From: Antilocapra americana
Taxonomy: Eukaryota; Chordata; Mammalia; Artiodactyla; Antilocapridae
Length of the DNA stretch: 64,000 nucleotides
Direction of reading: 5' to 3'
Assembly: GCA_007570785.1 (NCBI GenBank)
Contig: ML664152.1
Span: 1,860,911-1,924,910 of the forward strand
A program made the position numbers and the translations under genes. The first letter of the stretch is position 1, and every line of letters begins with the position of its first letter. Under the pieces are notes generated by a model. That model made no database searches. It worked only from the letters and a program-made list of their open reading frames with translations, and had not been told where the DNA came from. Positions 24,319 to 34,580 of this stretch are shown here, one piece after another.

Positions 24319-24511
24319 AAAGAACATTGGGAAAGGTAAAGGTAAAAGATGAAACAAATGTATTTTTCCATTTACAATCTTTAGTTAGAAACAGTTTCCA
24401 TATGATCCAGAAATTCCACTTCTAGGTGGAGATATACCTTAGAGGTTAGAAACACATAAAACCTTGTACAAGAATGTTCATTTCAATATTATTCACAATA
24501 GCCAGAAGGTG

Positions 24512-24786
24512 CTGCTGCTGCTGCTAAGTCGCTTCAGTCGTGTCCTACTCTGTGCTACCCCACAGATGGCAGCCCACCAGGCTTCCCCGTCCCTGGGATT
24601 CTCCAGGCAAGAACACCAGAGTGGGTTGCCATTTCCCTCTCCAATGCATGAAAGTGAAAAGGGAAAGTGAAGTCACTCAATTGTGTCAGACTCTTAGCGA
24701 CCCCATGGACTGCAGCCCACCAGGCTCCTCTGTCCCTGGGGTTTTCCAGGCAAGAGTACTGGAGTGGGGTGCCATTGCCTTCTCCG
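24512..24786 (+). mobile_element. BOVA2-type SINE with 12-bp TSD
   Basis: Starts CTGCTGCTGCTGCTAAGTC, contains CCAGGCAAGAACACCAGAG and GGCAAGAGTACTGGAGTG, and ends GCCATTGCCTTCTCCG. It is flanked by a perfect 12-bp duplication AGCCAGAAGGTG (24500-24511 and 24787-24798), and the L1 reads through on either side. A well-preserved, relatively young insertion. Confidence 0.95.
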
Positions 24787-25089
24787 AGCCAGAAGGTGAA
24801 AACAACCAAAATGTCCATCAATGATAAAGATAATATGGTCCATCCAGTGAAATATTACTTAGCCATGAAAAGCAACACCCCTGACATGCTACAGTATGCA
24901 GGAGCCTTGAAAGTTTATGCTCAGGAAATGAAGTTAGACTCAGAAAATCCTGCACTGTCTGAGTCCATTCATAGGAAACATCCAAACAGGGAAACCCGTA
25001 GACGCGAATAGCAGAGCAATGGTGGTGAGGCTGGGCGTGGGGGAACAGAGGGGGCAGCTGGAGAGCACAGTGTGCATTTGTGTGTGCAT

Positions 25090-25301
25090 CCTCAGTCGCT
25101 CAGTCGTGTCTGACTCTTGGCAACCCCCTGGACTGCAGCCCACCAGGCTCCTCTGTCCATGGGATTCTTCAGGCAAGGAAGCTGGAGTGGTTGCCATTTC
25201 CTTCTTCAGGAAATCTTTCCTGACCCAGGGATTGAAACTGGGCCTCCTGTGGCTCCTGCATTGCAGAAGAATCCTTTACTGCTGAGCTACCAGGGAAGCC
25301 C
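25090..25301 (-). mobile_element. Bov-tA SINE, minus strand
   Basis: Reverse complement of Bov-tA: CTCAGTCGCTCAGTCGTGTC at the tail side, then the tRNA-like head ending GCTGAGCTACCAGGGAAGCC. L1 3'-UTR sequence lies on both sides. Confidence 0.9.
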
Positions 25302-25445
25302 GGGTTTGTGTTTGTGGTCATGGAAAAGTTCTGGAGCCAGAGAGGGGACGGTGTCCTGCATGCAACAGTGTGCCCGTGCAAAATGATGCTGAATGAGACT
25401 TTTAAAGGATGAACTGCAAGGCATGTGAATTATATCTCAATTCTT

Positions 25446-28400
25446 TTTAATTCTGAAAGAGAATTGTTTTAAAAGATGACAACTATGGCTAAAAGGAGCA
25501 CAAATGCCAATGCATGCCTGCTGTGCTCCAGAGCCAAGGGACGGGCCTGTGCCCACCTTTGGGGAGTATGCGCCCAGAGCCGCCAGAACGAAGGAGCTGC
25601 TCTCTTCTGCATCTCTCAAGGAGCAGGCTGGGCTGTCCTGACCCAGACGCCCTCATGCCGTGGGTGCCCTGGCATCTCGCCGCAGCAGCTGCAGCTTCTT
25701 CTGGCCTTGGCCGGCTGCCAGCCCTCCCCCCTGCCTGTCCCTCAGAGGCCTAATCTGCTCACATCTGCCATTGATTTCTAACATGAAGGATGTTGTGTTT
25801 ACAGTGTGGTAAGCTGAGCAGACCGGAGGAGTCTACCTTGGGGTCAGGGAGGCAGTGAGCTGGGTGCGCCTGGCCCTCGGCTACTGTGCCTGTGTCCACA
25901 GAGTCTGACCTGGGTCCCAGGGCCTGGTGTCAGGGTACAAAGAGGGACAGAAGCGGGAGGAGGGAGCCTGGCCAGGCCCCAACGCCAGGCAGAGGCAGCC
26001 TTCAGTCTCCTTGAAGCTCTCCAGCAGCTGCTCGCTATAGACTCCCACATTTAACACATCCTCTGACTCTGAAATATTAGGGCCACCTGGCTCCCCTGTG
26101 CACCCATCACCCCAGAAGGTATGCAGCTGGGGAGACCTAGAGGGTTTTGATTCTGTGATCCCTGCCCTTCTCCTCAAGGAGGTGCTGAGACAGGCAGGGG
26201 TCTGTGCATCTGTCCACAGCCCTGCCTGGCACACAGACATCAAGACAGATGGACATGACTCCTGCATTCATTCCTGTGGAGTGGGGGTGGTCATCTCCCA
26301 CATACCCGAACATGCCAGCTCCCCTGCTGGGCTCACTGAGACCCCAGGACACGCCAGTCAGCCTGCCAGGCTCAGGGCCAGAGATGGAGGCCTGAGTGCA
26401 GAGCAGCAGCCCGGGGTCCTGACTGCCCAGCTCAGCACCTGCCAGGACTGCCTGCCCCTGCCCTCCTACTGCTGGTCTCTGAGACACCTGCAGGAAGACA
26501 CCCCTGGGCCCCCACCTTTAGGAGCCTCCCCTCATGCCCTCAGGTGGATCTGGGGCTCTTCCTTCTGCAGACACTGTGGGGCAGGGGGGGAATCTCAGGA
26601 GCCAGGGTTCCTGGGCCCAGCTGAGCCATGATCCAGCTGCGTCCCCAAAAGTCTTATCCCCTCCAGCCAGGCCACTTGGACAGGATGATCTTAGAGGCAG
26701 GTCTGGCTCCTGAGTGCCCCCTGCCCCAACCCAATCGCTCTGGGCTTCCTGCCACCAAATCACGGTGCCTGCGCCTGGCAGAGACACTGGACCGGACATC
26801 ACAGGCCCCCCAAGCCCCAGCGCTGGTGCCAGCTTGCCCTCCTTAAGAGGCCAGCTCAGAAACATGGTCTCTTCTAGGAAAACGAGCTGGGAGCTGGGAT
26901 GGCGACTCCAGATGTGGAGCCCACGGAGCTGACTGCTTACGCACAAGCCAAGGACAATGGACGGTGCGCCCAGAGGCTGTGCCCCGGCCCCAAGCTATGG
27001 TACTGGGCCTCTGGCCACATGAATGTGGACACGCCTCCGGTTCCAGCTCCCATGGGGTCAGACTGTCCCAGAGCCAGCCGGCAGAGGGGAGTCGCACCTG
27101 TTCCCCATGGCAGCATCTTACCTTTCCCAGGATGTCACGGAAATGGGCTCCAACAGGAAGCAGGCTCTGGGCTCTGGCTTCTTTCACTTGGAAAAATGCA
27201 CTGAAGATTGGTCTGTGCCACGTGAAGGCCAGCATGGTCCTTCCTGTCCTGTGAACGACCCCACTGTGGGGATGTGGTGCCTGCTGGATGGCACCTGAGT
27301 TCTCCCCACATTCTCATCCTTACAGAGGATGAGCTTCCAGTTCACCTGGGCAGGTGCATTAGCTTGACTGTGGACATGTACACCAGTGGGGATTAAATAC
27401 CACCTTAAATCTGGAGAACTGTGGGAAGCCCGTCATCTCAGGGGAGCAGTGCCTGCTGACGCAGATGGGGGGTGGTCTGGGGTGGGGGCATCAGCCCAGA
27501 AGAGGAGCACGCACCACAGGGCCCACCTGGGGACACCTGGAGGGGACAAGGAGACAGGGACCCGGCCACAAGCCACCTTGGCCTGAGTGTACAGGCAGGC
27601 TGTGCTGAGGCTGTATCTGAGCTTGGGGCTCTGCTTTTCCACAAAGAACTCAGAAAAGGACAGGCACACATTCCCAAACCAGGGCCTGAGATGCCTGCTG
27701 AGGCCTTGCTCACACCACTGCCCGCAGGACTAGAGCCCAGTGAGTGGGCAGAGGGCCCCATTCTCTCTGAGGCATCGGAGGAAGCAGTTACGGCCGCTCG
27801 GAGAGACTTTATTTCTTGGAAAACATCACAGCACAGATCTGCTTGCTCTTGCAGTGTTTGCAAATATCATAGAATAATTGGAAATTACCCTTGCCTGGAA
27901 AAAATTTCACACAATCAGCTCTCTCGCCAAGAACTTCTGGAGAAAGAAAGAAGCAGGGAAAGTCCAGGCCATGCTCATCTGAAGATCCAGGCCTGTGGCA
28001 GAGCTCTGGTTTCATTTTGGTGTAGTTTTAAAAACCCGGGTGCCTCTGGGCCATGGTCCCCTGAGATTGGGGATTGCATCTGGCCACCTTCCTGATATCC
28101 GTGTGTGTCCTGGGGGTCAAAGTGGGCTGGATCACTCTGCATCCCTAGCAGGCCCCAGATCTCACGACAGCCCCCCAACCACGCTCCCTGCCTGGGAGGG
28201 GAGTTACTCTAGGGCCAGAGCAGGAGAGAATAGGACCCTGGTGACCACACAAGGGCCCTGAACACCTCTGCTTGGAAGTGAGACACTCTTCTGGGCCAAA
28301 GCAGGCTGATAGCCATGGCAGAGCAGACAGGAAATGCAGCCTGCAAGCAGGGGGCACTGGGTGCCTGTGACAGCCCTAATCGCTCCAAGCTGAGGCCTCT

Positions 28401-29389
28401 GGGACCCCCTGCTGCCCAAGAGAGGTGAGGACAGCAGGGGGTCTGGACTCTGCTGATCAGGACCAGACAGAGAGAAGGGGGGCGGGGGGGTGGGTAGAGA
28501 CAGGGTGAGTGGGGCCTGGGTTCAGAGCAGCTCAGCTTGAAAAGGCCAGATTGACACCTGGAGAACAGTCCATAGGGTCAGGGAGCCACAGTGGACCCAG
28601 CAGAGAGGTTGGGTTTAAGGCTGATCGGTACCTGGAGGCCAGGCGTGGGTCTCAGGGCCTAAGAAAGTCAATGAGAATCCAGTTAGAGAGAGGCGGTGCC
28701 CAGGGGCCTGAATGCCAGGCAGCTGGTCTCTTCCTGAGCAGGAGGGAACCTTTCCCAACCCCGCCCCTCACCACCACGGCTGTAGGAGAGGGGCAGGCAA
28801 GGCAGGAGGCTGGACTGAGAAGTCCCCTCTCAGATTTTAAACAATAAGAAGAAAGTGAGGAAGAGTTAAGGTTTGGTTTTTTAAAGATCTCTGCCCTATA
28901 TTTTCCGGTGTTGGCTGTTCTAAACGAGCACTATCAAAATATGTTCATAAGACACTGGCCTCATGAAATTTCCCCCCCAAATTAAAACACCAATTAGTTT
29001 GAGAATCCTGCTGCCACCCCCTTCCCAGAGGTTCAGAGTTCACATTAGCCCATTAAAGGCACTGCTAAGTCTGCTGCATGGCCTGTTTTCAACCTTGCCT
29101 AACTTTGCATCCCCCAAACTAATCTGGCCAAAGAATCTGCTTTTCACATAACAGCTGATACTGACCCAGAGTCCTGACTCTGACCTTGGAGGAAGTTGCA
29201 TCAGAATAACAGCACAGGTAAGTCAGACATATCCTGGCCTCCTGATGCTGGCTTCCTTCAGAACAGGACTTTGAAACATGATGGCCATGTTTCTCCACTT
29301 CTCTAGGCTCTGGGCTGGATGGTGCCCTTTCTCCCAGCAGAGAAGTGAACACCAAGCCTGGAAACACAGAAGAGAGACAGTCAGAGGTG
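25446..29389. other. Intergenic DNA, no gene seen
   Basis: About 3.9 kb of mostly GC-rich single-copy sequence. A 207-residue plus-strand ORF (27472-28095) and its overlapping minus-strand frames have no recognisable domain. AT-rich patches at 27800-27915 and 28850-29000 could be old repeats or conserved noncoding elements. Confidence 0.45.
27808..27813 (-). terminator. Isolated minus-strand AATAAA
   Basis: Sits in an AT-rich patch immediately after a 68-residue minus-strand frame (27809-28015) whose TAA overlaps the hexamer. No gene can be recognised upstream, so this is only a possible noncoding-transcript end. Confidence 0.2.
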
Positions 29390-29595
29390 GAAAGTGAAAG
29401 TGCTAATTGCTCAGTGTCTGACTCTATGCAACCGCATGGACAGCAGCCCACCAGGCTCCTCTGTCCATGGAATTCTCCAGGCAAGAATACTGGAGTGGGT
29501 AGCCATTCTCTTCTCCAGAAGTTTCTCTCGACCCAGGAATTGAACCCTTGTCTCCTGCATTGAAGGCGGATTCTTTACAATCTGAGTCACCATAT
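29390..29595 (-). mobile_element. Bov-tA SINE, minus strand
   Basis: Contains GCAGCCCACCAGGCTCCTCT, CCAGGCAAGAATACTGGAG and the reversed tRNA-like head GCGGATTCTTTACAATCTGA. Confidence 0.88.
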
Positions 29596-29815
29596 TGTAG
29601 CCCCCCAAACAGTGTGAAGTGTGGCTACAGGAAAGCAAGGCCAGCAGTGGGCAGACGGACCCAGGTGACAGGACACAGGGCCCTGCCCCATGCTGGGGGT
29701 GCCTGTGACACCTGTCCTGAGTGGGTGGGCTCAGCCCTTGTGTGTGCAGTGGGCAGGGCTCACGGAGCTGCTCATCAGTGGGCGTGGCTCTCTTACAGAT
29801 GGGAGGGCTGGGGGG

Positions 29816-29859
29816 ACCAACAAGGATAGGGGTGTGAACCAACAAGGATAGGGGTGTGA
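29816..29859. repeat. Perfect 22-bp tandem duplication
   Basis: Two identical units beginning ACCAACAAGGATAGGGGTGT, at 29816 and 29838. The lack of divergence suggests a recent event or an allelic or assembly variant. Confidence 0.9.
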
Positions 29860-32800
29860 ACCCAGCCCAGGACAGGCCCACAGGCAAGATGCCCCCCACC
29901 CGGCCCCTCTTCACATCAGACACTCAGGTTCTGTGACCCTAAACATTCCTGCAGCCCAGACATGCCAGCAGCCAGATGGGCAGGTGGGCAGCCAGTGCAC
30001 CCCAAACCTGAGGTTGCTCACGCCCCTCTCATGGGCTGAGCTGTGCTTTAGCTGACAGTGAAGCCTCCAACCCTAGGGAGGCTGCAGGGCTGCAGGGCAG
30101 AATAGGGCTGTATTAGGAAATAGGGCTTTAAAGGGTTAAAAGTTAAAACGATATCATATCACTAGGAGGGCACCCAGGCCAATAGGGACGGTGTCCTCAG
30201 AAGAGGTGAGGATACAGACACCCACAGAGGGATGACCTGAGTTGCTTGTCTTGCATCGTTAAGCCATTTGGGGTTTCTGCAGGCAGGGTGGGGGGCCCAG
30301 GCCCTGGGCCCCAGTTATGCAGTCCCAGCTCTGGGCTGTGTGGCCCCCACACCCTCAGCTGCTCCTCCAACCTCTTTCTAGTCACTCCCTCATTCTCCCT
30401 CGAGGGATAAAGCAAATGCCTCCGCTGAGATGCACATGACTATGTACAAAATACCTCGAGTCGCTCACCTAGTTCCAGCAGCGCCCCCCGTCCCTGCCCT
30501 GAAACCAGTGGGAGGAGAGGAGGCGGCTGTCACCTCACCAGGGTCCTTGCCATGCTGTCAGTGAGTATGGAGACCACAGGTCCTCAGGAATGCAGCAGCC
30601 CACGGGCGGTGGGCACTGGGGAGGTTCCAAGGCCGTGTGGTCCAGCCCCTGCAGATCAGGGAAACTGTGGCTGAGCGGAGACATTCCCAAATACTCCTTT
30701 GAGGTGAGCTGCCCCCTCTGGAACCCTCATCTACCCCTACAGCTTCCCCCAAGGAAGCCAAGCAACACGTGATGGGGGCTCCCTCTGGCCAGGATGGCTG
30801 GGGGTCTAATGGCCCCCACATCCAGGGCCATCAGGAAATGGGGCCAGGCCAGCCCAGCCTTGGGTCAGCAAGTCCCCACGCCATCACCAGCCAGCTGGGC
30901 TGTGCAGGGCAGCTCCGTGGAGAGGGGGCAGGGGAAGGTAGGTGGGGGAAGGCCCAGTGTCCCCACTGCTGCCACCACCATGCTCAGGGACACCTCTCAC
31001 AGCACTGGCCCAGCCAGGTTTCTGAGGCTTGTCGTCTTGGCATCAAATCACCTCTCCCATCTGCGGGGGCTGTAGGGGAGCAGGGCCTGACCAGCACCCA
31101 GAGCACCCAGGTGCTGGGGCCTTTCCAGCAGATAGGAAAGGCCAGGCCTGATGCCCCCCCAGAGCTGGGGCGTTTGAGCCTTGGGTGCCCCCAGCCCTCT
31201 GCAGCGGCCCCTCCTCTGCTGGCCTAGGGGTGGCCATGGGCCCAGAGCACCAGGAGGGAGGCACCTGAGGCTGGCAGAGCCTAGCAGACTCAGGGCTGCG
31301 GTTCCCTGCTCCTATCCCCAGGCCGCAGGCAAGGACTGGGGGGTGCCTCGAGTCCTGGGGAACCGCTTGAGCTTCCCACAGTTGCTGAGCCAGCGGCCGC
31401 GGCCTGCAGGGGCTTTGTCTGTTTGCCCCCAGTGGCCGCTCACCCAGGGCTGGCTCCTGACCCTCGCTGCCCTCTTCCTCCCCACACCAGTGTGTCCTCA
31501 GGAACCGATGATTCCAGGTGGGAGGCCAGCGCGCAGGGCTGACACCCCATCTCCTAGCTCAGAGGTGAGATCCAGGTTGCAGCATCACCAAGTCCTCAGC
31601 TGCTGGCAAAGCTGAAAACTCAGACTAAAAATAAAAGGTGTTTCTCCCGGAGGCGCCAGCGCTGGGCCTGTGATGATGCCCCCACCACAGAGAGATCCTG
31701 AGCTCCTCCAGGTCACACAGGGATGGCGAAGAGAACTCACCCCCAACCCATCCGGGTTAGAGGCTGGGAGGCTTGGCCTCCAAACATCCAGCGGCTCCTG
31801 GCCTCCCCGCACCCCCAGGGCCCATGGCCGACCTCCCCAGGAGCACCACTGGAGGGTGCTCTCCCTGACTTGCATACTGGCCAAGGGGTCTCGCACCCAC
31901 CGTACATGAGAATCACCCAGAAGAGGGCTCAGATCTGGATTTCTGTTTCCACCTAGCCCCAGGGGACCCATACCTCAGGCACAAGGTGGCCTGCATGCAG
32001 CTGTGAGCCATGGCCTTGGACAGACCCCAGGGCCCCAAATCTCCTCCTTCACCGTGAGTACTGGCCACCAGGCACTGCAGTCCCTCACTCGCCCCTCCCC
32101 CATCAGGACCCCCACCCACTATTGAGCCACCTGGCCCTGGGAGCTCAGTGTGTGCAGAGCACTTCACAGTTTGCAGACCCTTGCTCACCCCTCCCATCTC
32201 TGTCTGTTGGGCAGAGCAGACGGTGCCCCCTGAGTCCACCCATGGGACCCTCCACCCTCTTGCTGCTTCAACCTGCCAAGGGCTGTGGCCTCAGCAAATG
32301 GCCTGGAGCTGAGTGGGGTGGCTCGGGTGTACAACAGGAACAGGTCAAATTCCAAGAAGCAGAGAGGGCTGCATGAGCTCAGCCTCCTCTTGACTCTCAG
32401 CAGGACTGAGGTTTAGAAGGAAATCTGCGGTTTTCTTAAGAATATTCTACATGAATCCTGCAGGACTTGGGTCAGGACCCCCTGCTGCCTGAGGACACTG
32501 TCCTCCTCCCTGTGAGGAGGTCGGGGCGGGGTGGGGGAGAGGCCACAGACCCACCTCTGAGGACAAGGTCCCCTCCCCATCAGAGCTGTGCTAGGAGGGA
32601 TGATGGAGGTGAGGCACCTCCAAAGAGCTTGCCTGCAGAGCGGGTGCCTGAGGCCAGCCCTGCAGGGGCAGCTCTGCCACTGACCAGAGCCCGCAGACCC
32701 CCACAGTGCGTATGCACCAGCCCAGCCAGAAGGCCCCAGGTCACAGAAACAGCACACAAAGTCTTGGGTCCCTGCTCTTCCTTCCTCCAGCCCAGAGCTG

Positions 32801-33289
32801 GCCCGGCCCCACTCCTCCCCACCCACCCACCCCCATCCCACCTACTCTGGCCGGGGTTGGGCCCCCAGATTCAGGCTGCAGGCCGCCGTGCTCAGGGCCT
32901 TTGCACATGCAGAGGAGACTCCCACAAGCCGGCTGGTGAGCCAAGGCCCCGGCAGCTTCACCTGTCCCGGCTGTGGCCCCCAGAAGCTTCTTGTTTTCCT
33001 TCCTCTCCAGGGAGACAGGCTGTTCCTGCTGTTTCCAGAAAGTGTGTTTGTTATTTGTTCCTGGAAACACCATCTGATTAAACAGGCTCTGTTCGGATCT
33101 GCCAGTCAAAGGCAGCGGCTCATGTGGGCCCTAGAGGCAGATGGTGGGGCCACTCTGTCCTCCAGGTTGGGAGCAGCTTAAACAGGGAAATGGCAGAGCC
33201 AGGGGGACCCTCCCTCATAGCATGGCTCACCCGGCATGACTGGCTGCAGAATCTCCCTCTGCAGGTCATCACCCCCCAAGCAAACAGAT
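29860..33289. other. Intergenic DNA with old repeat relics, no gene seen
   Basis: GC-rich sequence. 30095-30245 resembles an ancient MaLR-type LTR (TATCATATCACTAGGAGGG, then GGACGGTGTCCTCAGAAG). 31895-31990 (CATGAGAATCACCCAGAAGA) resembles the MER5A DNA transposon. 33040-33075 has the forkhead-like TGTTTGTTATTTGTT. None has a coding frame I recognise. Confidence 0.4.
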
Positions 33290-33432
33290 ACTGGGAGCAT
33301 GTTCAAGAACAAGCACACACAAGCATGCGTACACACACATGTGCAAGGGGCACATGTGTGAGTGAGCCCGCTCGCATTTTTGGACACACACATAGAGTAT
33401 ACATACACACTCGTGCACACACTCAGAGGCCC
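33290..33432. repeat. CA-rich degenerate microsatellite
   Basis: Interrupted (CA)n/(TG)n tracts such as ACACACACATGTGCAAG and ATACACACTCGTGCACACAC. The small frames across it are artefacts. Confidence 0.7.
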
Positions 33433-33464
33433 CAATCTTAGCAGCAGGGCACAGTTGTAGGAAT

Positions 33465-33575
33465 ATCAACTTAACACCTAACAAACAATTGAGCAGAAAT
33501 GTAAATCATTAATAAAGTCTCATAAACAAAAGTCAAGTGGGAATTCTGTTTACAGCAGGCAGGAATGCAGAATCA
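33465..33575. promoter_or_regulatory. AT-rich candidate enhancer patch
   Basis: About 110 bp of AT-rich, non-repeat-like DNA in GC-rich surroundings. It has dense motif-like words: AACAATTG (SOX-like), CATTAATAAA (homeodomain-like), ATAAACAAAAG and TGTTTAC (forkhead-like), TCAAGTGG (NK2-like). Matches are by eye only. Confidence 0.25.
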
Positions 33576-34012
33576 CTGACTAAACACCCAGCCTCTTGTG
33601 CTTGACAGCCATCCCCAGTCACCCCAGAGGTCCTGAGCCATCCCACCCACAGCCCACAGCCCTGCGGACACAGGCAGAGACCTGGCCCCTGTGCTTAAAT
33701 AGACGTAGACCCTCAGAGAGGGCCCAGGTTTCCACTGGGTCAGTCACTGGCTGGCCAAGACTCCCTCCAGAGTCTCGGAATCCCCAAACTCTTCACCTAA
33801 GGGCAGAAAACACTCATCTCAGCCCCAGGGTCCTCTGGAGGCATCACCATGGGCAGAGTCCCAGGCTCACGGCCACATGCCACCTCACATCTCCTCATCG
33901 TGCATGAACAGCAGGGGCTGCATGCTTCACTCTACTGCATCTGGGGTTCCATCCTCCCCACGGTGTCCCATGGTACCTGACACGGTAGCCTGAGTGGTAG
34001 CCTGACCTGCCC

Positions 34013-34580
34013 ACTGGGGATGGGGCGGGTGTGGAGGGAGGGCAGGTGTGGGGAGGGGGCAGGTGCAGGAGAGGGGGTAGGTGTGGGAAGGAGCAGGTGT
34101 GGGGATGGGACAGGTGTGGGGAGGGGTAGGTGTGGGGAGGGGGAAGGTGTGGGGAGGGGACAGGTGTGGGGAAGGGGCAGGAAAGGAGAGGGGGCAGGTG
34201 TGGAGAGGAGCAGGTGTGGGGAGGGGGCAGGTGCAGGGAGGGGCAGGTGTGGGCAGGGGGAAGGTGTGGGTAGGGGCAGGTGTGGGGAGGGGCAGGTGTG
34301 GGGAGGGGGCAGGGAGAGGGCAGATGTGGGGAGGGGGCAGGTGTGGGGAGGGGCAGGTGTGGGGAGGGGGCAGTTGCAGGGAGGGGCAGGTGAGGGGAGG
34401 GGGCAGGGAGAGGGCAGGTGTGGGGAGGGGGCAGGTGTGGGGAGGGGCAGGTGTGGGGAAGAGGGCAGGTGCGGGGAGGGGCAAGTGTGGGGAGGGGCAG
34501 GTGTGGGGCTGAGATATGTGTGGAGACTGGACAGGTGTGGGTGCTAGGACAGGCGTGGGGCCTGGGCAGGTGTGGGAGTC
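34013..34580. repeat. G-rich minisatellite, 15-19 bp units
   Basis: Roughly 28 variable units of the type GGGGAGGGGCAGGTGT on the plus strand, decaying toward 34580. Runs of four or five Gs every few bases make it a strong G-quadruplex candidate. The complement gives a 318-residue Pro/Thr/Cys-rich frame (33927-34883), the longest in the window, which is low-complexity and not a gene. Confidence 0.95.

Larger units (their letters stand above)
21431..25445 (+). mobile_element. L1 LINE, 5' UTR, ORF1 and 3' end, internally deleted
   Basis: Starts with mammalian L1 5'-UTR-like sequence (CAACCAAAGACTTGCAATGA), then ORF1-region landmarks (AAGAATCAGCAAACTTGAAG, AACAGAGCCTCAGAGACC, GGATAAACTCAAAGGGATCC, CTCATCAGAAACCATGGAG, CCCTACAAGAAACACTAAAG). 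After about 24360 it jumps to the L1 3' end (CCAGAAATTCCACTTCTAGG through GTGAATTATATCTCAATTC near 25440), so nearly all of ORF2 is missing. It may be one deleted element or two abutting ones. Six SINE insertions interrupt it. No intact ORF. Confidence 0.78.

Noticed and set aside
27472..28095. 207-residue plus-strand ORF of ordinary composition
   Set aside because: Not low-complexity, but I recognise no family, there is no supporting exon structure, and a minus-strand frame is equally open. A protein search finding a mammalian homologue would reverse this.
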